A stretch of DNA of 64,000 nucleotides from Lineus longissimus. Its lineage: Eukaryota; Nemertea; Pilidiophora; Heteronemertea; Lineidae. Within the stretch, counting starts at the first letter, position 1. The number at the start of each line of letters is the position of its first letter. Where the stretch lies: the NCBI RefSeq assembly GCF_910592395.1, contig NC_088312.1, forward strand, positions 7,566,001 through 7,630,000, in the 5' to 3' direction. The notes under the pieces were generated by a model. It saw only the letters and a list, made by a program, of their open reading frames with translations, did not search any database and was not told the origin of the DNA. Position numbers and translations under genes: made by a program. Positions 12,346-24,015 of this stretch are shown in pieces.

Positions 12346-13298
12346 TAAAGTAGGTGATCTTTATGCTGATGCTCAATTGGATGCTGCTCTAGGTGGACAA
12401 CATGATTTCACGAATCATCTCGGTTTTGGGGCTACATTTTAGTTCCAACCTCCGGGTCTTGATTTCAATACAAGAACCCGCCAATGAAGTGATAATTCCT
12501 GATTAGAATAAATTTACCGTGCTGAATGATTAAACTAACTGGACCACAAGCCTAGATGCCCCATGGGCATACTTTAACATTCAGACTCAATTGGAATAAA
12601 GTTTATTGTCCAAATGTAACCACCGCGTGTTCCATGATACATACCGTTTCTCATTAGTGCCCACCTGTATCAATTCGGAGAGCATCAAGTGCTTTTAAAC
12701 TTTAAATAACTAGAATACTGTTTGTTACAAACTTTACAAATTACATGTATGTGTGTGTCACCTGAAGGTATAACATTGTATGTGATATGATTCAGCAATC
12801 GAAACCGATTTAAATCTATTATTCCTACCAGCGCCAGACTTCTGAGACCATAAATCAAGTAATTCAATGGGATTATTCATATTTCATGTTGTTGAGGAAC
12901 TTACTGATAAGTACGTTCTGGATTTCAATTCTGTGATGTCTCTCGTACTATACTCAACCATGCTGTAGTCCCCCCATACAAGTTCTGAATCCGAACTCTC
13001 GATGCTTTGAGCAGGCTTGTGAATTCCACTGAAGCCACTTCAGGCGTGAAGCCACCTAGCGTGGAATGCTAGAGTTGTATATTCTTGAACCAAAACACTC
13101 GACCATCTGATAAATGCATTGTAATTAGTTTTGTAACATTGGCATTTTCATCGGTTATCCCTGGAGTGGTGAAACTAAAGCTTGGATGTGTAACGCGAAA
13201 CCAGTGGCATGCTATTACTTCTATCCTATGGATGGGACTTATTATTCAGTTCGATTTGATGGAGTTCTACTTAATACCTCTTCAGTTGAACATTAACT

Positions 13299-13424
13299 AT
13301 GCCTATGATAAGGAGCAAACGATCTCGGAATGCCAGAATCAGGGATACTGGTGGCCCGGACAGCCTCTGCCTACTCGGAGGCGGCAAAGCAAGCACAGAC
13401 TTTGCCGAATTGCTACGCAAGAAG
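13299..13424 (+). CDS. Candidate coding exon starting MPMIRSKRSRN
   Basis: A 42-codon frame starts at an ATG with A at -3 and closes in phase 0 at a donor (AAGAAG|GTCAGT). It is preceded by an in-frame TGA, so the ATG is the first possible start unless an acceptor lies inside. The product is basic at its start (RSKRSRNARIRDTGG) and ends in FAELLRKK. Codon third positions favour C, as in the certain exons downstream, while the two other frames are also open. No family recognised. It joins in phase to the candidate exon at 16240 or to the receptor exon at 30828. Confidence 0.3.
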
Positions 13425-16239
13425 GTCAGTTCCTCTCACACTAATCTAATGCGGTGACCTGACCCGTGCGAATATTGATCAGTTGATGCACTTCATTATG
13501 ATACCTTATATTCATTCTTGGCAAATATTATAAGATGAAATTGCATCACTGTTTTAGACTGGATCCTAAATGAAAAATGAACTGTACCAAATGTGTGTTA
13601 AATGTGAATGTTATTTATTTTCCATTGGATCAGGTATAAGTTAATAGTTTTACTCTTATTCTGAATATACATGTAATACTAACGAACATACAACCCAGAT
13701 GGTTCCATTATTATGTGGCAAATATGTACTGCTGAGTACAAACACCATCATGCATATTGTTCAATTCAAACGCCTTTTTGATAAAGCAATTTGAATGTAA
13801 ACGCAATAAATTCAATGCTGTCGTAATTCATGAACTGGCTACAATTTAAAATCATCATCAGTATTTGTAAAACGATAAGTTATAAAATCGACTTTTTTTA
13901 GAACACGATGTTTCGTATCATGGAATTTGTGGGACATTTATCTGAACTCCAGCCTATTTGACAGGAATCGTTGAGGCAAGGACACGAAGGCAGCGTATAT
14001 GAAAATAGAATTATTTTGAAATTATTCCAGTAATACTGACCAAAATAATGATAACTGCAGTATATCAATAATCCACCCATAACGTTTCCTTCTTCGAGGG
14101 TGGTGAAATATTGAAGTGTGCTCCCGTTTTTTCAGAGCAAGACCTCCATGACACACTACTTCAGTACTTCGTAACAATATGGATGCAGTATTGGTGTGCT
14201 CTTTTCTGGGTGACCACGACGCCCAATTAAACCCGTTAGGGTGTAGAAGAGACGAAAATATAAATGCCTATTGTGCAATAGCTAATGCAGGCAATTCAAA
14301 TTTCTCAGGATTTTTTGCCAATGTCAAAAACCGCAAATTAGGTGGTTAAAAGTGTGTTAGTAACACTAGTCTCACTATAGTTCGTCAGAAAACTGATTTC
14401 CCAATGAATCTAAATCGTCTCATTAGTCGTAATGGTTAAATCTGACAAGGCCACCAGCCTCTGCATCCATTAGAGCAAACACGTACACACTATGTATACA
14501 TGTTCATGCATTTACACCATGAAATATTTTTAATAAACGGACTTTTTCGATGAACATTGACAGGATGAGTACATGGTGAAAATTCCGACGTAATTAATTG
14601 ATGCTGATGAGTTTCAGTGGTATTCATATACATGTAGTATCATTATTTGTGCTTTCCGAACAACATGGACACACACATTTCGGTTCTAAAAGTAATCCAT
14701 GCCAATTCCTGTGTGAGGATTTAACCATTATACTCGAAATATTCATATATAATTTCAATTCTTCCAATCGATAGCGATATATAATTCATGTAAAAGGACT
14801 GAGGCCATGCTTCACGACTACTTTACATTATTTCACCATGAAAAACCAAGAATCGTCGCATGTACGAATAGTATTTAAACTACCTGGTTTCGGCGATGGT
14901 ATTTTCAAAATGACATTGTGTCGAACCAACATGTATATTTGTTCCAATGACTAATAGCCTAATATACATGTGGTATAGGTTCATCCACTGAATCAAGACA
15001 TTACTAAATCTAGAGGTAGAAAGATAAACCAATGACGCAACTGTATCTATCGTTTTGATTTATTAAGCTTTTTTGGCGTTAAATTAGTCCAATATACTGA
15101 CATGAATGAAACGACGCCGTTATATCGAATTAAACTCCAGCCTAATGTGTGTGGACTAGTGTATTATGTACATACCGGTTTCAGTAAAAGCACTGCTCCC
15201 TGTAGTCTTTATTCATACCACACAACGTGAGTGTAAGGGGATTCTGCTGGTACTTCAAGTTCTAGACGCTCTTTTGTTTGTATATCTCTTGCGACTGGTT
15301 CTCCATCGGTCTTATCTCATAGAAGTCGGTGCGTTGATTAATGCCAAAAACCGTGTATCCATTCGTACACCTTTCGTTTGTATTTGTTGCCTCTGGTAAA
15401 AAAGATATACATGTAGCACGTCAAACACGAGTGCCGCTATTTCACTTTCTTGATAATGGTCTTCCGTAGTTCATTTGCTTCCTATTCGAGTATCTTCAAT
15501 GCAAGCTTTGTACAACCATAATAATTACTAACACTAGCGTTATTTCACGTCTAGGTGCCATTACACCATTTAGTGTACAATATATCCAGTGGTTGTTAAT
15601 TTCAAAACAAAGTGAACTGATGAAACCATGACACGCCTCCTCCCATCGCTACCATTGCAGTGGCGCATCCATTCACATCGCATTACTAGTTAAAAATTAC
15701 ACATTGATAACTGATACAGCTAATCATCAGTAGTTGCAATTGGCATATATTATTGCATCGCAGTTTTAGAACAAGAAAACTGAGGCATTGGACGGCACCA
15801 AAAGCACCAAACGTTGATACATGGAAAAAAAATGCTGCTCTGCTGTTGGTGTATTCCTTGAAAACACCAACGAAGAAAAATGAGTCGATTTTTGTGAGCC
15901 ACTCCATATAAGGAGTGATCCCGTTCAGTACATTTCAGGTTCCATTTGTTGTCTTGTAAGAAGAAGATTATATATTTCAACTCATGCGATATCCGTAGTG
16001 GGTATTGTTTCGTCTGCTGAAGTAAGACAATGTAGAAGATATCTCCAAAGACTATTAGGTGGTTGCATAGCAATTCTCCACTCAGTATTTGGGGCGCAGG
16101 TTACGAACGAATAACAAATGCTTCACAAGCTACAGTAACTCTGACAAGAGCCATAAAGCAGTCGTTTGTATTCCTGTCATCATTTGAGTGGTTGCTGAGA
16201 CGATATTACTCTCCATACACCCATTATGCAGATTTGCAG
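13425..16239. other. No supported gene
   Basis: AT-rich sequence with short open frames on both strands but no splice-consistent exon. Several TACATGTA palindromes occur, for example near 14633 and 15410. Intronic if the candidate exons at 13.3 and 16.2 kb belong to one transcript. Confidence 0.5.
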
Positions 16240-16375
16240 ATGGTTAGAATTGCTGTGTTGGTCAACCGACATGGTCACCGGCCTAACGAATACCATGTCG
16301 TGGACCATCCCAGGATGGTCCCAGCTCTGTTCGACTTGGCTCACTGGCTTCCCGGGATTGCTGATGCCATTCCAC
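16240..16375 (+). CDS. Candidate coding exon, faintly doublecortin-domain-like
   Basis: Between an acceptor (GATTTGCAG) and a donor (ATTCCAC|GTCAGT) lies an open frame of 45 codons that is GC-rich relative to its flanks. It begins VRIAVLVNRHG, then NEYHVVD, then a helix-like RMVPALFDLAHWL. This strand-turn-strand-helix order resembles the first half of a doublecortin (DCX) ubiquitin-like domain, but the match is by eye and weak. It enters in phase 0 and leaves in phase 1, compatible with the 13.3-kb exon before it and with the 22950 acceptor after it. The opposite strand is also open here, so the strand is not certain. Confidence 0.25.
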
Positions 16376-18046
16376 GTCAGTTTTGAGGCAAATGGTTTGG
16401 TACCGCCAAGCTTCGATAGAATCTTGCTTGTTGCTCGTCGCCCCGAGGTCGTCTCATAAGAAACATTTATCAATTTTGGTCATAGTTCGGCCGAGCGCAA
16501 CTCCCAACTTATGCTTTACATAGTGTTATTATGATCGGTTGTTGATGTAGGTAACAGGGCAACATTTCTTAAGTACAACAGAAGTAATATTTACGACTGA
16601 AGCTTCTTGTAGCACATAAACAACGTTACGCATTGATGCTGTACAATCATACATGTTGCCAAACATTTTAACCAGTGAATATATCCAGATGCATTGCAGG
16701 CGATGGCGTTGGCAAACACTATAAGAGATAAATATTGTCCATCCATATGGCATGCTAATCCGTTATTTGTAGGTACCTACATTATATATCTACGCCATCA
16801 CTTCATTGGCTTTCTTTGTTTAACCTTATCTTTAGAAACCTTATATCTTAGTTCCAGTAGTTACAACACGAGCAAAGTGTTAAGGATAAAGTGGGCATGT
16901 AGGAAATGCCGGCTAACTTTATGCGTCACATCGTCCAATAAGGATGAAGAGTGTTCATTTAAGTTAGGTCATCCAACTACTAATCATTATGTTGAGAAGA
17001 GGTTCCTTTTCACCAATTTGTATCAATGACAAATGTTAACCCAGATATTGTGATGGACTTGTAGATGTTTCCCTTTTCGGACATATGACGTGCCAGTTCA
17101 AGGAAGTCATATCCTGTATTGATGTCAAATCACTACTGTCATCCTAAATTGTAATGGGAATCGACACCTGTCACTCTTCACTGTTCCTCTTGATTCGTAC
17201 AAGCTGTGAAGATAGCGAAAATGTTACACCAAAATGGCGATGGTGTTTTGATAACGACTGGAGCAATTGGCGTCTATCAAGTATCGAATATACTCTATAT
17301 TCCTTCACTTGATAACTCACCTGGAACTTTCTTATTTTGTCGTCTGGTACTTCACTTAGCACTTAGACTTGGTATTTTTATATACATGTAAAAAATTAAA
17401 ATCATCGTTTTGCTAAACGGACAAAAGTCGACTGTGACAACTTATGTGTCACATTAACGCTATTAAGATGTGACACTGACAACTTTGTTGCCGAGTTTCT
17501 ATCACTGTTGCTAACTGGTTGGTAAAAAACTGCTTTTTGATAATTTTTTGTGGAATGAATGTTTTGTATATCGAATAACAAAAGAATACGCTATATGAAT
17601 GCACTCTCGATGAGACGCAGCATCGAATATCAAATGCATGGTTTATATTAGAGATTGGTTGTATATTGCGCAGTATGGAGTAAAAAGTACATGTACATAA
17701 CAAAATATATAGCGAAGTCAAAAGAGTTTTAATCAAAAAATTGAACGGTCCGATAATTCAGACAGATTCAGAACGAACCGAACCCCTGTGTTGGGTTTTC
17801 CCATGGGTCACGAGAGTCTTGCAAATTTAATGCGGTAGTCGTTTTATGTGAGTTTTAATTTCCATGGTGCAGTTGGCACTAATTATAACGAAGTATAGCA
17901 ATTAACACATAACATAACTGTCCCCAGGATTACATAAACATTTTAGACACGTGGTCCAGCTACGTGTGCAAATTATCTTTGCCTTAGGCTGAAATCCAAC
18001 TCGGTGGTAAACTCAGTGTTACTCTAGGTAAAACGTGTTGTGCGTC
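16376..18046. other. No supported gene
   Basis: AT-rich; short open frames on both strands without splice support. I see nothing assignable. Confidence 0.5.
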
Positions 18047-18162
18047 TATAACGCGGCGCGCTCTGCTACCATGTAACGCCACGCGCTCTGCTACCATGTA
18101 ACGTCGCGCGCTTTGCTACCATGTTACGCAGTGCGCTCTGCTACCATGTAACGTCGCGCGCT
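18047..18162. repeat. 25-bp GC-rich tandem repeat
   Basis: Between four and five copies of a 25-bp unit containing GCGCGCTCTGCTACCATGTAAC, starting at 18061, 18086, 18111 and 18136. The array is CpG-rich in otherwise AT-rich DNA. No spacers and no associated genes, so it is a minisatellite and not a CRISPR array. Confidence 0.9.
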
Positions 18163-19693
18163 GGATACAGGATGTTGGTTCTAATCAGCCGCGTCCCATG
18201 GCATGCGTCCATTGCCTAGGTCGGTCGAAGGGAAAAAAGCCGCGATCCCTAGTTCATGGTCCATATGTTACATATTGGGAGTCAAACGTGTCATCAGACC
18301 ATATAAAATGACCAATTAGAAAGTGCCAACGCATTAAGTTTAAAGCATTGAACGATACACTCGTGATAAACGCATCTTGTTATTACCTGAATCACTATTG
18401 GCTAACCTTGATAGATATCAGATTGGCTATCGCAATTAAATATCAAACTATCTCTCTGATCCCAAAATGTATGTTAAAAGGCCTAGCACTATTAAGTCCA
18501 AATATATAATCATACAGTGTTTCTGGACACTGTAACACGTCTTTGATTTTGTGGTTGTGTGGATCGTAAATTGCTTATAGTTATAACGGTACAGTGTAAA
18601 TATCACTTTGCATGTACCAAGTTTCGATCAGATATCTCAGTCACAGTGCTGATCTTATTTTGACATGAAAACAACTCTTCAGAAAACTTTTACCTAGCTG
18701 CGCCTTCTCTCTATTGTCACTCTCTCCACAGCAAGAGCCCATAACATCAGCAATACCGACGCTGAACTTTCTCAACTTCAATCATTTCAAGCCTCCTCGG
18801 TGAACACTCCTTTAATCGATCCATTAAGTCAGGTCAATAAACCACACAACTTTCAAATTGTACGGTTCAACTTTTGTATTAATCATATTCTATTGTAGCC
18901 TACATCACAAGGCTTCCACAAAGCGTTGCTGCAAGCAACAAGTGTTCTAAGGATGATTACATGGACAAACTCTGCTCTGACCTTGGGTATCGAACGACCT
19001 TGGCATCGGCATCGGCCAAGGGGCCGTTATAATTAATGGTTGTAAAACACGCGAATTCTGTGGCATAATAAACACCACTCTCAATAAAAAAATAGCAAAT
19101 TTAGAAATGTCACTTATCAGGAGAGTTCGTCATCAAATAGGGCCGGGCTGACCAAGAAACACTACATGAATGTCAAGCTTAAGGACTGACTTGTCTCTAT
19201 TGCCAAATATTGTTCGTCTCGTATTGCCCGCACATTAAAGGAAATATCGTCTGCTCAATACAATGAACATTTAACTTGATATTTTGCTGACGCCCATGTT
19301 AAAACTTGACTGTGATAATCAGAGAGAAAACTAATAATCACGTCTAATCACGTTCAGGTCCATTGAGTGTGACGGCAAGAAGACAAGACATTTGTATTGT
19401 TTAAATGTTTGATAAGTTGTAATGATAATTCCTCGCCAAGTTGTTGGCTCTGTTTGTTATGAGAATCCATAACGAGTTGACAGCACTAACGGTGATTTAG
19501 TTAAAGTAAAGTCGGACCCCGAGTAATTTAAACCGATAGCTTGTCGTGAAGTCCACAGAGCCTGGCTGTTCAAAACAATAACGGAATCCGATACTGTTAG
19601 TCGTCAAGCTGTAGCGCCAAGTTTATAGTGATGCAACGTGTTTTGAACGACGGGGCCCTGGACTTGACTTAAGAAGACAACGCAAAGTTGGCG
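18163..19693. other. No supported gene; one isolated strong acceptor-like site
   Basis: At 18731 a long pyrimidine tract ends in CCACAG, and the sequence that follows is open for about 33 codons in one frame up to a weak donor (CAG|GTCAAT). It is phase-compatible with the 16.2-kb candidate exon but carries no recognisable domain. The remainder shows nothing. Confidence 0.4.
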
Positions 19694-19831
19694 TTAATGG
19701 CAGGCCAGCTTGGGAGTAAACTTATCCCCCGTCACCGTGGTGATGCCTGTTGGGGCTTTCTTCACGACATGCAAGTCCTTTCCTTGATAGCCATCAGCCA
19801 GTAGGAATTGTTGGAGAGAAATAAGAAACAG
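19694..19831 (-). CDS. Coding-like island on the - strand, possible terminal exon
   Basis: On the - strand an acceptor-like CTATTACAG is followed by 45 open codons and a TAA. The product includes LLADGYQGKDLHVVKKAP and TGITTVTGDKFTPKLACH, with protein-like composition and higher GC than its flanks. I do not recognise it. No poly(A) signal was found just downstream. It may be a terminal exon of an unassigned antisense gene, a decayed gene fragment, or chance. Confidence 0.2.
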   Translation of the reverse strand: MFLISLQQFLLADGYQGKDLHVVKKAPTGITTVTGDKFTPKLACH

Positions 19832-20337
19832 CTGTAATAGATAATTAATCATAGATTCAAAGACAGGACATCTTGCCCCCCGCCTCTATTCTGATAACAT
19901 TTCCAATATACATATATTGGATCAACGATGCTAGCCGTACATTAGGCTAGCCATGAACAGTTTGGTAGGCAGTTCATTGCCAACAGCTAGCACATGTTTT
20001 GTTTTTTATTTGATTATTCCCAGATTTAAAATAGAACCAACTGACAAGAAAAATTTGAAACACATGAACATGTTTAGTTATTAAATACAGGTAGGCTTCA
20101 CTGCTTTGACTCTGTTGGGGTTAGTTATGGTTTCATGTCTGTATACATTCTTCTGTTATGTTTGGGTCTCTTCTCCGTATGCAAACCGTTAACATTTTAG
20201 CTCGTCGGGATATTGAGAAGCACTAGACACTGACACGGTATAATTAACTTAGTCAACGGTTGCTTTGGGCATAACGAATTACTTTCCTCCTGAAATAAGC
20301 TTGTTTTTATGATTTTATCAGGCTCTGTAGTTTCAGT

Positions 20338-20616
20338 GTGTTACTGTACACCTTGGCAACATCAGAATATTTAGTGCCATTTGGTGACTGTTCGCCTTGG
20401 CCATAACAAAGTACTGAGTATGTAGTGTCCATGTGAAACTGTACGCCTTGGCCATATCAAAATAATACTTTATGTGATATTTTTCGCATTGGCCATTACA
20501 ATGCATTTTAGTGTCAATGTGATACTGTAGGTACGCATTGGCCGTTACAAAATCTCTAGTACTCATGTGATACGGTGCGCGTTTGCCACAATAAAGTCCG
20601 CAGTGTCCATGTGATA
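20338..20616. repeat. Degenerate tandem repeat, about 40-50-bp unit
   Basis: About six imperfect copies of a unit built on CTGTACGCCTTGGCCAT and, in most copies, a GTGTCCATGTGATA block. Unit length varies from about 40 to 50 bp. The - strand is open across it for 77 codons, but that reflects the repeat rather than a gene. Confidence 0.75.
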
Positions 20617-21422
20617 ATTCTCCGGAAAAAACTAGTAAATGCTTACTAACGAAGCACAGATTTTTTTACGTATTCAACCATACATCAACTGGTTTCAATT
20701 TCCCTGAAAAATGTCCAGGGGTTGCAGTTAAACCCTGACAGTTTTTCAAATGCTCAAATATCCCTTTTTTAGTGCGCTGTCTTGACATAAAACGTATCCA
20801 ACTCTAAACACTCAGATATGTACATTCCTTCCACAAGCACACAACAAAATGTAACCTTCCCATTTCTGTAACAATCAATGTACTCATCATCTGAAGGAGT
20901 TGTTTTAAACTGAATGTCATAATGCATAATGTTTAGAGGGGAATTCATAAGTCCTATCGGCAGAATCCGCTAATGCAGCGTTGGTGTATCCAGTGTCAGT
21001 GAAACATTCCTGTCGCCGGGACTTAATGTTGACAAACAATCGATGGTTCATTCGGTCACGTGCGTGTTGGTGTTATACGCATTTTTTTAAAGATGGTTGA
21101 ATGGGGAGATAGGATGTTCATGAAAATAGTTAAGTCGGACAAACTTTGTCATGATAGACACGATTAAATTTGCTGCTCATATTTCGTCATGGGTATACGT
21201 CATATGGCGTTTACTTTTGCAGGAGGTTAAGGAGGTTTCAGTGCATGTTTTAATCATATACACCAATATATGACATCCTGATATGCCAGGCATCCCAAGC
21301 TAGTCGGCTAAAGATTGCATAATGTATGTAGTGTACTGTTCAGATTGTCTAGACCTCGTTTCACGGAAAATACATAGTGTGGCGCTCCTTTGATAGTATT
21401 TGAACTCATTTGAACAGCCTAC

Positions 21423-21566
21423 CTATGAAATTCGAACTCCGCTGGAATGTTGACTCTTGCAGCAGGTCAGTTGCTGGTCAAACTGATCACCATGCCAATA
21501 AAGGCCAACCAGTTGAGTCTCTCCATCATCCACGAGTATCCATCTGTCGAAGTTCTCTGTGAGCCT
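21423..21566 (-). CDS. Coding-like island, strand ambiguous
   Basis: On the - strand, 47 codons and a stop follow an acceptor-like GAGAACAG. The product contains NFDRWILVDDGETQLVGLYW. The + strand is open over the same bases (starting at ATG 21447), giving a leucine-rich peptide. One strand's frame may be a shadow of the other, and both may be chance. No family recognised and no donor/acceptor partner established. Confidence 0.15.
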   Translation of the reverse strand, partial: RLTENFDRWILVDDGETQLVGLYWHGDQFDQQLTCCKSQHSSGVRIS

Positions 21567-22949
21567 CTGTTCTCATTTCATTCTCCACCCCATTCGAAAA
21601 AGTACATATATCTAATAATCGATCACATCTGGCAAAAATACATTTCCTTTGTGAAATTTACGCCTTAGGTTGGAGCAGCAACACCTGGTGTCGCAAATCA
21701 ACCATCAAATAAATGATCAATCAGGGAAATGCGATAAATTGTGTGCCTGTAACGGTGTACTTACGGTGCAGAGGATAGGAGGAATATATACTTTTATTGA
21801 GCTGCTGATCGCAAACTTGTGGATTCTGTGTGGAGGACTTAAGGATTAGTTGTCTTGTTAAAGTATGACAGGGGTGCGATGAAACCTGTTACTTGTCAGT
21901 GGATATCCCTTTGACCAACATCGTCTCACTCATCATGTGGATTTCATGTTATCAATTAAAATTTTGATGGTATACTCTATTATCAGTTCGAGATTAAGGG
22001 GCCATTGACTTTTCTGTAGGTGTATATATACTCAAGTACAATATATGTGAGCCAATCAATTAGCGCTGTTCAGGGTGACGTCGGGCAAACTAATATTCAG
22101 TATCTTTCGTTTTATGGAATCTGCCCGTCAAAAGAAAATTATCTAAAATTATTTCTAAAATAACTTTTTTTAAAGTACAACTATTGGGGAGAGGAGGGGC
22201 AAAAAGTTATTTGATTATTGTACTAATTTGTTTTAATGGCCATGCCTCTCCCAAGAGGCCAGTTTCATCGCAAATCAGCAATTACATTTTTTTTTAAATT
22301 ACAGTTCGCGCTAGACATGCTGCTAATGTACCAAGCCCTAGCTCTGTCATGACCTCAATGTTTTGATGGTAAAATGGTGTGTTCGCCAATGACATAAACG
22401 TGCTATCATGTGCATCTACCCAATTTTACTAATCATGATAGATACAGTAAAGCAACAAAATACCGTATGGTCCAGCAGGTACTATATGAAACACAGGAAT
22501 TATGATGATCAGGTACAAAGTGATGGTATACAACTTTGGTTCGATGGGATGGATTACAGGTGGTCATCGACAGCGCATCACCCTTTATTCATTGCTGTTC
22601 GAGCTCTGTGATGGGAACAATATGCATTTACACATGTCACAGAACGATATTCATTCATATAGATACAGTTTGGATGTAAATGTACACTGATACTTTTATT
22701 CTGTATTGGTTGGTAGGTTATTGTCGCCTTGGCCTGTTGGATGTGTAATTACAGTCATATTCTAATTGATTACATTAACCCGGACATGTAAATGTAGTCA
22801 GTTTACTTGAAACATTAATTTAAAACTCATTCGTGACTTCAAGTGTTGGTGAAATACTAACCAGCTTACATCACTGAGCTGAACGAAACGTTTTGTCGAA
22901 TGCGCATCTGTGAGTTTGTAGTCCTTTTCTGAGAGTATACGCAACCCAG

Positions 22950-23170
22950 GATTATTTGTTACTAACTTCGTTGTGATGGCACAACCGGGTGCGCTTGGCG
23001 GCTGTCGCCGATCATCAAGCCTCGCGTCTCGGCGTGAATCAAGATGCCTGGGTCATTACACTGGCTTCCCCAAGATGAAGATTCCCGAACCGGCATCACC
23101 TCAGGCCGAACCAGCTTCAGCCAAGACAGTCGAAGAGGAATCGACATTTACATTCTGGACGCCACCCAAG
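22950..23170 (+). CDS. Candidate 5' exon of the IP3R-like gene (ATG 22976)
   Basis: A GC-rich patch opens at ATG 22976 (G at -3, G at +4, a good context) and stays open for 65 codons (195 nt) to a consensus donor (CCCAAG|GTAAGC) in phase 0. The product starts MAQPGALGGCRRSSSLASRR and ends in an acidic, proline-containing stretch (KTVEEESTFTFWTPPK). Phase 0 is what the receptor exon requires if it begins at its internal acceptor (TTTACAG|GTC at 30828). An acceptor at 22949 would also allow entry from an upstream exon in phase 1. Canonical IP3 receptors have no such N-terminal extension. A competing frame from ATG 23044 is also open but would leave in phase 1, which does not fit. Confidence 0.45.
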
Positions 23171-23374
23171 GTAAGCGCACCCAGAGCGATACAATTGGGT
23201 GCTATCACTTTACCCAATCGACTGACCGTACCAGAGAGGGGATCGGAGCATATTTTTGGTCACAGCATACCTGCCCGATCTTTCGTGGCTGGTTTAATTG
23301 GGTGTGAGAAGGGCAGGATTTACATCCTTTTAAAATATTCGTACATAATCTTTTAAACTTAGTTGTACGAAGAA

Positions 23375-23385
23375 GGGGGGGGGGG
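23375..23385. repeat. Poly(G) run of 11
   Basis: Eleven consecutive G residues about 200 bp downstream of the candidate exon donor. Likely length-variable. Confidence 0.95.
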
Positions 23386-23691
23386 CAATTTTCAACTGTA
23401 AAGCATTCGATAATCATGTGTACAGAAAATGCATTCTATTCCAGTCCCGTATATTGATTTCGATATTGAAATTACTTCCCCAGGACCTCCTCAAACACCT
23501 GTCATATTACTCCATGCATAAACTATTTCATATAGGAGTCTGTATTGGATACAGCTGTTCCAGAAAACGGAATAGCGATGGCTTAATTATCGTGTGTCAT
23601 GAAAACTCAAGTCGAACTTTCGGCAGAAAGTTACATGTAGTCGATTTCATCAATTTTTCGATGGCTTTTAAGCTAGTTATAGCACGTTACT

Positions 23692-24015
23692 TAAAACCAC
23701 AATATCTGCATTTAAAGAATTATAATAGAAATTCGCCGTCCAACAAGACTACTCTTGCCTATCCATCTCACGGGTTCGCCAATTGGTTTTGCATGTAATA
23801 CATTAAATACATTCCATTCGCTTTATCGACTTGTACCTCGCCACGTGCAGACATCCTTTAAACCACCATGTATTTAAAGAATTATGATAGAAATTCGCCG
23901 TCCAACAGGACTACTCGTGCCTTTCCATCTCACGGGTTCGCCAATTGGTTTTGCATGTAATACATTAAATACATTCCATTCGCTTTATCGACTTGTACCT
24001 CGCCACGTGCAGACA
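23692..24015. repeat. Tandem duplication of a 162-bp segment
   Basis: Two head-to-tail copies offset by exactly 162 bp (for example CGCCACGTGCAGACA at 23839 and 24001). Over the last 120 bp they differ at only a few positions; the first 30 bp are more diverged. The high identity suggests a recent duplication. No gene in it. Confidence 0.95.

Noticed and set aside
16180-16473. 97-codon - strand open frame overlapping the 16.2-kb candidate exon
   Set aside because: It is probably the shadow of the + strand frame, which has both splice signals.
18732-18829. Exon candidate after a strong pyrimidine tract
   Set aside because: The acceptor is good but the donor is weak (GTCAAT) and the peptide shows no recognisable domain.
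23044-23307. Alternative + strand frame from ATG 23044 over the 23-kb candidate exon
   Set aside because: It would leave the donor in phase 1, which does not fit the receptor exon, and its ATG lies downstream of the better-placed ATG 22976. It remains possible if the exon belongs to another gene.
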